Program-made: the position numbers and the translations under genes
Assembly: GCA_030698885.1 (NCBI GenBank)
Contig: JAUYLN010000030.1
Location: 1 to 37,490 of the forward strand
DNA length: 37,490 nucleotides
Source of the DNA: a bacterium
GTDB lineage: Bacteria > Patescibacteriota > Minisyncoccia > 2-02-FULL-40-12 > IGHO2-01-FULL-4-A
Reading direction: 5' to 3'
Shown: positions 28,102 through 34,452 of the stretch, piece by piece
How positions within the stretch are numbered: position 1 is the stretch's first letter
Layout of the letters: every line of letters starts with the position of its first letter
Notes under the pieces: model-generated
Told to the model about the DNA's origin: nothing
The model's input: only the letters and a program-made list of their open reading frames with translations
Database searches by the model: none

Positions 28102-28129
28102 AGGGCCGGTCGCCTAGGCGACCGGCCCT
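28102..28129. terminator. Perfect 28-base palindrome between convergent genes
   Basis: AGGGCCGGTCGCC pairs with its complement around a central TA. There is no T-run on either side, but it sits between the convergent mutM and 28145 genes. The CGCCTAGGCG centre is shared with the comM terminator. Confidence 0.7.
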
Positions 28130-28144
28130 TGTCCTGGCCGTGTA

Positions 28145-28342
28145 TCAACCCCTACCGAGGACTTCAAGAATGGCGGGTTCCCGCTTCCGATAGGACCTCT
28201 CCGTTTCCTTTCGGTTGGCAATGTACCCCTTCTTGAGCTCTTGGTCCAGGTTTTTTCCTTCACTTGCCTTTAATACTTTTCCGTTTCGTGCGGCTGCCTC
28301 TCGTATTCGGCGTAGCCTTTTCTTCTTATCTCTTTTCTTCAA
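28145..28342 (-). CDS. Small basic hypothetical protein
   Basis: A 65-aa, strongly basic, probably helical protein (KKRDKKKRLRRIREAAARNG, then NLDQELKKGYIANRK). No family is recognised; the composition fits a nucleic-acid- or ribosome-binding peptide. TTG at 28342 is chosen because AAAGGAG ends about eight bases before it; the in-frame ATG at 28360 lies just before that SD and would give 71 aa. It is convergent with mutM and shares the palindrome between them. Confidence 0.6.
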   Translation of the reverse strand: MKKRDKKKRLRRIREAAARNGKVLKASEGKNLDQELKKGYIANRKETERSYRKREPAILEVLGRG

Positions 28343-28455
28343 GCTTCCTTCTCCTTTCATGAATTTGGCTATTTTAAGCCGGCCGGGGCTTGTCCCGAAG
28401 TGTAGTCCTGCTTCGTTTTTCGGCCGTTAGGCCAGCAGAATACCTACTGCGGGAC

Positions 28456-28484
28456 TTGAAAAATCTAATAATATAGTATATGAT
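28456..28484 (+). promoter_or_regulatory. Promoter of the DUF3048 gene, near-leaderless
   Basis: TTGAAA and TATGAT with a 17-base spacer. The ATG is only ten bases after the -10 box, leaving a leader of about four bases at most. Confidence 0.7.
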
Positions 28485-28494
28485 TTAATAAAGT

Positions 28495-29496
28495 ATGTCA
28501 AGTCTAATTTTGAAGAATAAATTCTTGTTAATGGGCGTGGGTATTATTTTAGCCGTTGTAGTGGCTTTTTTTGCGTTTGGAGGAGAAAGAGTAATAAGTA
28601 TTTCAGGAGGCGGTGAGAAGGTTCAGCTGGCCGGTATTTATCCGATAAGTGCCCTTTCCGGTATTGAATGTCAAAATGCCGACAGGAGGCCGGTTGCGGT
28701 TATGCTGGCTTCAGACCCGGAAACCAGGCCGTTATCAGGGGTTGGTAGGGCGGATATAGTTTTTGAAATGCCGGTTACGCCGGATGGAATAACCAGAATA
28801 ATGGCCGTATATCAGTGTGAGCTGCCTGACGAAATTGGTTCTATTCGTTCTTCGCGTCTTGATTTTGTTCCATTGGCCAAGGGTCTGAACGCTATATATG
28901 CCCACTGGGGAGGCGAGAGAGAGGCCCTGAAAGAACTTAACGCCGGTGTTATAGATAACATTGACGGTTTGAAATACGAGAATATTTATTATTTCCGCAA
29001 GCCGGACAGGCCAAGGCCCCACAATGGTTTTACGAGTGAGGATCTGATAGAAAAGGCCATAGCAAAACTTGGCTACAATAATACAAATACTTTTTCGGGA
29101 TATACTCATGCCGCCTCAAGGGATAGGGGTAGTATCTCTCCGCCCGAGATATTTAATAGTGATTTCAGCGGCAAGGTTAAATGGGAGTATGAACCCGTGA
29201 GCAATTTATATTTGCGTTCAAGAAACGGAAGACCGGAAATAGATAAAAATACCGGCAAACAGGTAGAAGCAGCCAATGTTGTTATAATGGAAACCACTTC
29301 AAGCCCCATTGATAAAGATTATATACGGGTTAAAACCTTAGGTTCGGGCAGGGCTGTAATATACCAAAACGGCTTGGCCGTTTCCGGCAAGTGGGTAAAG
29401 GAGAAAGATAGTGATAGGCTATTATTTTCAGATGATGGTGGCAGGGAAGTACCTTTTACTCCCGGAATGATTTGGATAGAAATCACTATAAATTGA
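28495..29496 (+). CDS. DUF3048 (YerB-like) secreted protein
   Basis: A 333-aa protein with an N-terminal anchor (FLLMGVGIILAVVVAFFAF, residues 10-28) and an extracytoplasmic DUF3048 region. Marks of the family are RRPVAVMLASDPETRPLSGVGRADIVFEMPVTPDGITRIMAVYQ, GSIRSSRLDF, HWGG and the later RPHNGFTS; the second part ends with FTPGMIWIEI. The biochemical role of the family is unknown; B. subtilis YerB is a lipoprotein. The gene is probably the first of a run with holA, separated by a repeat spacer. Confidence 0.9.
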   Translation: MSSLILKNKFLLMGVGIILAVVVAFFAFGGERVISISGGGEKVQLAGIYPISALSGIECQNADRRPVAVMLASDPETRPLSGVGRADIVFEMPVTPDGITRIMAVYQCELPDEIGSIRSSRLDFVPLAKGLNAIYAHWGGEREALKELNAGVIDNIDGLKYENIYYFRKPDRPRPHNGFTSEDLIEKAIAKLGYNNTNTFSGYTHAASRDRGSISPPEIFNSDFSGKVKWEYEPVSNLYLRSRNGRPEIDKNTGKQVEAANVVIMETTSSPIDKDYIRVKTLGSGRAVIYQNGLAVSGKWVKEKDSDRLLFSDDGGREVPFTPGMIWIEITIN

Positions 29497-29499
29497 GAC

Positions 29500-29600
29500 C
29501 TAATTTTAAATTTTAAGTTATAAATTTTAATTCAAATCAAAATATTTTAATTTTAAAAATTGATTTAAAATTTTAAATTTAAAATTTGAATTTGATTTAG
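29500..29600. repeat. AT-only heptad-like spacer before holA
   Basis: Units AATTTTA, AGTTATA and ATTCAAA with period 7, then TTTAAAATTT-type units and GAATTTGATTT in the opposite sense. About 100 bases almost without G or C between the DUF3048 stop and the holA start. Confidence 0.7.
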
Positions 29601-29601
29601 T

Positions 29602-30567
29602 TTGGTAATTTTTCTATACGGAACCGATAGCTATAGGATGAAGCAGGCGATTGACCAGCTGATCAATCAATATAAAGAAAAGCACGGTCCGAATGCTGAT
29701 GTTTTTTATACTGATTTTTCGGAGCCGGGTGATGATATAATCGGCGCAGTTGAAGACCAATTTAAGGCGGTTTCTTTTTTTGATAATAAAAAGATATTAA
29801 TTTTAAAACAGGCTTTCGGTGGCGGTAACGGCGAAAATGTAGCCGAACTTATAAAAAAGCGTAATTTAGCCGAAGATAAAAATACAATATTGATAATAGC
29901 GGAAAATGGAGATGCTAAAGAGTTAGCCAAAAAAAGCAAGAAACTATGGGATTTGCTTTCATCAAAAAATATTCAGACCAAAGAGATTGAGCCGTTGTCG
30001 GGTAAAAAGCTGGAAAGCTGGTTAATAAAAGAAGCAGAAAATCTAGGGTTGATGCTTGGGCCGGCTCTTGCCCAAGAATTGATAGCTTTTGCCGGCGAAG
30101 ATGCCTGGCGCTTGAGCCGGGAAGTCGCAAAGTTGGCCGCTTATAGCAGAAATAAGACCTTAAAATCAGATGACATAAAGCTTCTGGTCAGGCCCAAAGA
30201 AGACTTGAACATTTTTGAATTCTTGGATGTTCTATCTTCCAAGAATAAAGCTAAGGCGCTAGCATTGCTTGAAGAGAGGCTTGCTTCGGGAGATGACCCG
30301 CATTATTTAATATCCATGATAGCTTACCAGTTGCGTAATCTTGTAGCGGTTAAAGATTTGGCCGACAAAGCAGTGCCTTTTTCAAGGATGGCCAATCTGG
30401 CCGGAATCCATCCTTTCGCAGCAAAGAAAGCATTTGACTGTTCAAGAAAATTTGAATTGCAGGAGCTTAAAATGCTTTTTTCAAGGCTCGCCAGGCTGGA
30501 TAGAGATATTAAAAATGGCGATATTAAAGATGAAGATGGGCTGTATAAATTCATTCTAGAATGGTAA
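29602..30567 (+). CDS. holA: DNA polymerase III subunit delta
   Basis: A 321-aa clamp-loader subunit that opens the beta clamp. The N-terminal domain starts VIFLYGTDSYRMKQAIDQL and has FFDNKKILILKQAF; the middle AAA+-like lid is followed by a helical C-terminal collar domain (LNIFEFLDVLSSKNKAKAL, then LISMIAYQLRNLVAVK and HPFAAKKAF). As usual for delta there is no Walker A. TTG start with no SD, directly after an AT-only repeat spacer. Length is normal for the family. Confidence 0.93.
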   Translation: MVIFLYGTDSYRMKQAIDQLINQYKEKHGPNADVFYTDFSEPGDDIIGAVEDQFKAVSFFDNKKILILKQAFGGGNGENVAELIKKRNLAEDKNTILIIAENGDAKELAKKSKKLWDLLSSKNIQTKEIEPLSGKKLESWLIKEAENLGLMLGPALAQELIAFAGEDAWRLSREVAKLAAYSRNKTLKSDDIKLLVRPKEDLNIFEFLDVLSSKNKAKALALLEERLASGDDPHYLISMIAYQLRNLVAVKDLADKAVPFSRMANLAGIHPFAAKKAFDCSRKFELQELKMLFSRLARLDRDIKNGDIKDEDGLYKFILEW

Positions 30568-30629
30568 TCGTTCGCTAACTTGATTATTTTTTTATCACGT
30601 ATAATCTTTATGCATTTGTTTGCTAATTT

Positions 30630-30725
30630 ATAATGTCTAATTGACCTAATTATTCTAAGTTTTTAAGGGCTGGCTATTTGGATTCGTTTAGATTAATTAG
30701 GGTAATTAGAATAATTAGTAATTTA
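30630..30725. repeat. Repeat spacer before the glycosyltransferase
   Basis: CTAATTGAC and CTAATTATT on the left; TAATTAGGG, TAATTAGAA and TAATTAGTAA on the right, nearly the reverse complement. The period here is nine rather than seven. TATAAT at 30600 could be a promoter -10. Confidence 0.7.
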
Positions 30726-30727
30726 AC

Positions 30728-32314
30728 TTGGCTGATTATAATTACTATTCAAAACTATCCCGTGCAGCTGATGTAGCTGATAAACGAGACCGGTTATTAT
30801 ACCGGTTCTTTGAGATGTTGCCGGGTATTTTGGCTTGGCTGACCCTGATTGCTATTTTTGTCTTTTCTTTTCGCTTGCCTACATTCATGGCAATTTTTAT
30901 TATAATTTTTGATGTATACTGGTTCATTAAAACTGTTTATCTTTCACTCCATTTGCGTTCGGCTTTCAGACAAGTGAGGCAAAATATGGGTATTAATTGG
31001 CTGGAGAGGTTAACTCAACTACCAACTACTAACTACCAACTACCAACTGTTCATTCCTGGCATGACATTTATCATCTCGTGTTATTGCCTATGTACAAAG
31101 AGCCGTTTGAAACAGTGGACGCATCAATTGCATCTTTGGCCAGAGCAAACTATCCGCAAAATAAAATGATAGTGGTGCTGGCCCAGGAAGAAAGAGCAGG
31201 GGAGGAATTTAACAGGGAAGTTGCCAGTATGCTTGAGGCAAAATATCGTGACACTTTTTTTAAATTTGTCACAGTTGAGCATCCGGGCAGTATCACAGGC
31301 GAGCTTGCCGGCAAAGGTTCAAATATCGCTTATGCCGGAAAATGGGTCAAAGAAAATATAATAGACCCGGCAGGCATGTCTTATGAAAGAATAATTGTTT
31401 CTGCTCTGGATATTGATACGGTTGTTTTTCCTGAATATTTCGGACGTTTGGCCTATGTTTATTTAACGGCTGAAGATCCACTCCATGCCTCATACCAGCC
31501 GGTGCCATTTTATACTAATAATATCTGGGAAGCGCCGGGTTTTGCCCGAGTGGTGGCGTTTTCGGCTACATTCTGGCATACCATCAAGCAGGAGAGGATA
31601 GAGAGCTCAACCACATTCTCAAGCCATTCAATGCCTTTTCAGGTTTTGGCAGATATTGATTTTTGGCAGGTTAATATGGTTTCAGAGGACTCGCGTATTT
31701 TTTGGCAGGCATTTTTGCGCTATAACGGCCGGTACCGAAACGAGCCGCTTTTCTACCCTGTATCAATGGATGCTAATGTTGCCCACTCTTTCAGGCAGAC
31801 CATGATAAATGTTTACAAACAGCAAAGGCGCTGGGGTTATGGCGTTGAGAATGTTCCTTATTTTCTTTTTGGTTTCGCAAAAAACAAACTCATACCTTTA
31901 AAGAAGAAATTATTTATGGGTTTTACAATTCTTGAAAGTTTTTGGTCTTGGGCGACAAATGCGATTATTATATTCTTGCTTGGTTGGCTGCCTATAGCTT
32001 TAGGTGGTGCAGAATTTAATAGAACCGTTCTATCTTATAATCTGCCATTCATCACCCGTGGCATTATGACTTTTGCCATGGTCGGCTTGGTGTCGTCAGT
32101 CATCCTGTCTATGCTTATTCTGCCTCCGAGGCCGCCAAGATTCGGCCGGCATAAATATATTTTCATGATAATCCAATGGGCGTTGATGCCATTAACTATG
32201 ATATTGCTGGGCGCTTTGCCCGGTCTTGAAGCCCAGTCCCGGCTGATGCTCGGGAAGTATATGGGCTTCTGGGTCACACCCAAGGGAAAACAAGTATTAA
32301 GTAGCAAGCAGTAA
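30728..32314 (+). CDS. Membrane glycosyltransferase, family 2 (cellulose-synthase-like)
   Basis: A 528-aa inner-membrane transferase. Two spans near residues 34-75 precede a cytoplasmic GT-A domain: LPMYKEPFETVDASI, KGSNIAYAGKWV, the D-x-D-like ALDIDT near 227, EDSRIFWQ and the processive-enzyme motif QQRRWGYG near 366-373. About four more spans follow. The substrate is unknown; an exopolysaccharide or glycolipid is likely. A heptad array adds QLPTTNYQLPT near residue 97-107, after the second span. TTG start, no SD. The last residues (VLSSKQ) and the stop codon are encoded by another heptad array. Confidence 0.9.
   Translation: MADYNYYSKLSRAADVADKRDRLLYRFFEMLPGILAWLTLIAIFVFSFRLPTFMAIFIIIFDVYWFIKTVYLSLHLRSAFRQVRQNMGINWLERLTQLPTTNYQLPTVHSWHDIYHLVLLPMYKEPFETVDASIASLARANYPQNKMIVVLAQEERAGEEFNREVASMLEAKYRDTFFKFVTVEHPGSITGELAGKGSNIAYAGKWVKENIIDPAGMSYERIIVSALDIDTVVFPEYFGRLAYVYLTAEDPLHASYQPVPFYTNNIWEAPGFARVVAFSATFWHTIKQERIESSTTFSSHSMPFQVLADIDFWQVNMVSEDSRIFWQAFLRYNGRYRNEPLFYPVSMDANVAHSFRQTMINVYKQQRRWGYGVENVPYFLFGFAKNKLIPLKKKLFMGFTILESFWSWATNAIIIFLLGWLPIALGGAEFNRTVLSYNLPFITRGIMTFAMVGLVSSVILSMLILPPRPPRFGRHKYIFMIIQWALMPLTMILLGALPGLEAQSRLMLGKYMGFWVTPKGKQVLSSKQ
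31016..31050 (+). repeat. Heptad array inside the glycosyltransferase
   Basis: Five period-7 units: CAACTAC, CAACTAC, TAACTAC, CAACTAC, CAACTGT. The TAA of the third unit is out of frame. Confidence 0.93.
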
Positions 32315-32326
32315 GTATTAAGCAAA
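32292..32326 (+). repeat. Heptad array over the glycosyltransferase stop codon
   Basis: Five period-7 units (AAGTATT, AAGTAGC, AAGCAGT, AAGTATT, AAGCAAA). The array codes for the C-terminal residues and supplies the stop codon TAA at 32312-32314. Confidence 0.88.
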
Positions 32327-32330
32327 ACGC

Positions 32331-32347
32331 CTAAATCAGTGATTTAG
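32331..32347. repeat. Dispersed palindrome CTAAATCA-G-TGATTTAG
   Basis: A perfect 17-base palindrome followed by CCGACC. Shares its core and the CCGACC flank with the terminator hairpin at 6161-6193. Confidence 0.8.
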
Positions 32348-32365
32348 CCGACCTAGGCGACCATT

Positions 32366-32390
32366 ATTGACGAGGTTGAACCTCGTTAAT
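32366..32390. repeat. Dispersed palindrome, copy 3
   Basis: GACGAGGTT, centre G, AACCTCGTT within an ATT...AAT frame; one mismatch compared with copies at 8750 and 23871. Confidence 0.88.
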
Positions 32391-32409
32391 CTGGGCCTAA
32401 ATCCATTTG

Positions 32410-32428
32410 ACGGGGCCCTAAGCCCCGT
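32410..32428. repeat. Palindrome ACGGGGC/GCCCCGT
   Basis: Seven pairs around CCTAA; TTTGACGGGG occurs both at its left arm and again right after it, 22 bases apart. It lies directly upstream of the promoter at 32444. Confidence 0.75.
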
Positions 32429-32443
32429 TTGACGGGGACGACA

Positions 32444-32473
32444 TTGACTTTTGGCTATATTTTATGCTATAAT
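32444..32473 (+). promoter_or_regulatory. Strong promoter of the 32517 cluster
   Basis: TTGACT and a perfect TATAAT with an 18-base spacer and extended -10 (TGC). The best plus-strand promoter in the window. Confidence 0.85.
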
Positions 32474-32516
32474 TAAAGTAGTTAGTAAGTTCTTAGACAA
32501 ACAAGGAGAAAACACC

Positions 32517-32876
32517 ATGGAGAAGAAGGGTCTGTTTACCGTTGGGGTTCTGTCGTTAGCTATGTTCCTAATTTCAGGGCTATGGCTGGCCGAGACGGAG
32601 AAAGAAGTAGAGGCCAGCCACGGGCAACTTGTAGCGTCCTGGTCAGTGATGACCGAACTGGTAAACGGCATGCCAGGGATGCACACGTTTTCTGACCAAT
32701 TCGGTTGTGCCGTTGTCACTAAATATGACGATGGTGTGGCACGAGTAAAGAGGTTTCGCATTTGCCCTGGTGGCGAAGTTTTCACTACATGGGACAGCGA
32801 AGCTTCGGTAAAGTACAACCGTGGTGACGACCCATATTGGGTCAATCTCGGCAAGCCCGAGAAGGAGGCAAGGTGA
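32517..32876 (+). CDS. Small secreted hypothetical protein
   Basis: A 119-aa protein with AAGGAG before the ATG and a signal peptide (MEKKGLFTVGVLSLAMFLISG, likely cleaved or anchored near WLAETE). The mature 95 residues contain two cysteines (FGCAVV, RICPGG) that could pair outside the cell, and a basic stretch VARVKRFR. No family is recognised. It is first in a run with 32873 and 33112 and overlaps the next gene by four bases. Codon use is GC-richer than the core genes. Confidence 0.78.
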   Translation: MEKKGLFTVGVLSLAMFLISGLWLAETEKEVEASHGQLVASWSVMTELVNGMPGMHTFSDQFGCAVVTKYDDGVARVKRFRICPGGEVFTTWDSEASVKYNRGDDPYWVNLGKPEKEAR

Positions 32877-33100
32877 GAGCAATTATTAACCTAGACCATG
32901 CTGACCCGGACTTGAAGTCCAGGGTTAGCCAAATCCGGCGTGAGCTGGAGTGCAGGGGAGTTCCATGCACCCTGCCTCTTGAATGGCAGGTTGCCACAAG
33001 GCGACCAGGCAAGATGAAAGACGTCGTCTTTCAGAATATCGTTAATGGGCTTGCCAGGCCTGTTGGTGCCGTTGTTCGGTTCGCTGATGATATCACGTAA
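32873..33100 (+). CDS. Small soluble hypothetical protein, coupled to 32517
   Basis: A 75-aa protein starting at GTG 32873 inside the previous stop (GTGA overlap), with AGGAGG five bases before it; this is tight translational coupling. The sequence begins VRAIINLDHADPDLKSRV, has two cysteines in ECRGVPC and ends ARPVGAVVRFADDIT. It looks like a small alpha/beta domain, without signal peptide or membrane segment. No family is recognised. Confidence 0.72.
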   Translation: MRAIINLDHADPDLKSRVSQIRRELECRGVPCTLPLEWQVATRRPGKMKDVVFQNIVNGLARPVGAVVRFADDIT

Positions 33101-33111
33101 AGGAGATGTGA

Positions 33112-33507
33112 ATGATTATTCTCGGTTTCCTGCTCTCTTTTGGGGGAGCGCTTCTGGCCAGACTGGCTTGCCGTCACTGGCAGGTATGGCCGGTCTGGCT
33201 CGGGTTCTCCGCTCTCGGCGCCTCTGCAATAATGGCCGCCGGGCATCCTGCCGGTCCCAGCCTGTTTTTTACGGCTGGCGCATCCGGAGCCGGATTCATC
33301 GCTCCGGAACTCTGGTGTTCCTTTCGTGCATGGGTAAGGCGCGAAAGATCCTATGCCTGGCTGATGATTTTTATCGCCGGGATTGTGACTCTTGCCTTTT
33401 TGCCCCAGTTGTTGGTACAGCTTGCGGGCATTGTAGCCATGCTTTATGGAATTAAGGTTATGTTTACCGGCCTTAAACCCAACAAGAAGAGCGGGCGCAA
33501 AAAATGA
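33112..33507 (+). CDS. Small multi-pass membrane protein
   Basis: A 131-aa protein with AAAGGAG upstream. About four hydrophobic segments: IILGFLLSFGGALLA, VWLGFSALGASAIMA, a Gly/Ala-rich SLFFTAGASGAGFIA, and LMIFIAGIVTLAFLPQLLVQLAGIV merging two spans; the C terminus is Lys-rich and so probably cytoplasmic. Function unknown; a small channel-, holin- or chaperone-like membrane protein cannot be told apart. It closes the unit started at 32444 and is followed by a strong terminator. Confidence 0.75.
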   Translation: MIILGFLLSFGGALLARLACRHWQVWPVWLGFSALGASAIMAAGHPAGPSLFFTAGASGAGFIAPELWCSFRAWVRRERSYAWLMIFIAGIVTLAFLPQLLVQLAGIVAMLYGIKVMFTGLKPNKKSGRKK

Positions 33508-33508
33508 A

Positions 33509-33550
33509 CCGGTCGGAAAGCAAAGATAAGCTTTCCGGCCGGATTTTTTT
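33509..33550 (+). terminator. Terminator of the 32517-33507 unit
   Basis: A 13-pair stem (CCGGTCGGAAAGC with GCTTTCCGGCCGG, one wobble), then A and T7. Confidence 0.95.
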
Positions 33551-33646
33551 ATCTTTCATAATTCATGTTTATGTCATCTTAATATTATAAGCTTCATATT
33601 AGGTTTTTCTGAATTTCGTGGAGTTTGTGGTCAGGAGAGTTAAAAG

Positions 33647-34168
33647 ATGCTTGTTGTTCATCTGGTGCTAGAGGGTGAGCGTGTCCGGGTTCACCTTGAT
33701 AATCAAAAAAGAATCTCTGCTTCGGAAGGGTTTAAGATAACGAGAGAAGATGCTTTCTTGTCTATCGGAGCCCCATCGGATGAAGAGATTGAGGCGGTAT
33801 TCGGGGCGCTTGGAGCATTGACTGAAGGCGGCGAAAGTTTCAAAAAAGCTTTAGGCTGGCTTATTGAGCAATCCTTTGAGTGTGGTCGGATGTTTGAAAA
33901 GAAAAATACCCATGGATTATGGTTGAGCGCGGGACCCAAAGTGAAAGGAGTCCTGGGCATCAGCAATGTTCCGCTTAGAGTTTCAAGGGACATAGAGAAA
34001 AGACTTCGCGACATGGGCATGGAGGTGTTTCTTCGCCCCGGTAAGTATCTTGAGGTGAGTAAGCCAAACAATCTCAATACTGACCAGTTTCTTTTTGAAC
34101 TGAAGGCTGTTGCCGGAATGTTTGGACTGCCAGAGAGGGACAATGTTCCCAATGTACCCTTAGCTTAA
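33647..34168 (+). CDS. Hypothetical protein
   Basis: A 173-aa soluble protein with GGAG before the ATG and its own terminator. It begins beta-rich (MLVVHLVLEGERVRVHL) and continues alpha/beta; residues 100-140 (LGISNVPLRVSRDIEKRLRDMGMEVFLRPG) could form a small RNA-binding-like fold, but no family is recognised. No membrane or signal segment. Codon use groups it with the three genes before it, although the terminator at 33509 makes it a separate unit. Confidence 0.72.
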   Translation: MLVVHLVLEGERVRVHLDNQKRISASEGFKITREDAFLSIGAPSDEEIEAVFGALGALTEGGESFKKALGWLIEQSFECGRMFEKKNTHGLWLSAGPKVKGVLGISNVPLRVSRDIEKRLRDMGMEVFLRPGKYLEVSKPNNLNTDQFLFELKAVAGMFGLPERDNVPNVPLA

Positions 34169-34215
34169 GTCATCTCGTCTTTGCTCTTTTTCTCCTTGGA
34201 TTTGCAGTTCTTTTT

Positions 34216-34254
34216 CCGCCTGGTCTTCTCCGGAAGGGCCGGGCGGGTTTTTTT
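34216..34254 (+). terminator. Terminator of the 33647 gene
   Basis: CCGCCTGGTC pairs with GGCCGGGCGG (two wobbles), followed by GTTTTTTT. Confidence 0.88.
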
Positions 34255-34271
34255 AATGTGACTTGTGAAAC

Positions 34272-34295
34272 AAAAAATCCCGCTAAAGCGGGATT
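34272..34295 (-). terminator. Terminator of the PBP1A unit
   Basis: On the minus strand AATCCCGC pairs with GCGGGATT and a T-run follows. It overlaps the stop codon of the 52-aa gene at 34294. Confidence 0.88.
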
Positions 34296-34452
34296 AGTCA
34301 TTATCTTTCCTTAAATTTGTCTTTACTTTTTGTCTCTCTTTACCGCGTCCTTTTCTCTTGTCTTTCTCAACTTGAGTAGGCTTATGTATCATCCTTCTCA
34401 TTCTATTGAGGATATTTTTTTGCTTGATGATTGTTTCTACCTTAGGTGCCAT
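34294..34452 (-). CDS. 52-aa basic protein behind the PBP gene
   Basis: The frame reads MAPKVETIIKQKNILNRMRR and ends KTNLRKDND. It is very basic in its middle (KDKRKGRGKERQK), with no hydrophobic span. The start codon ATG directly follows the TAA of the penicillin-binding protein gene (TAAATG), and the terminator hairpin overlaps its own stop, so it is positioned exactly as the last gene of that unit. No SD is seen; translation would depend on termination-reinitiation. No family is recognised; a nucleic-acid- or membrane-surface-binding peptide is possible. Confidence 0.6.
   Translation of the reverse strand: MAPKVETIIKQKNILNRMRRMIHKPTQVEKDKRKGRGKERQKVKTNLRKDND

Noticed and set aside
32462-32854. 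Minus-strand frames opposite the 32517 gene
   Set aside because: Shadow frames; the plus strand has promoter, SD and signal peptide.
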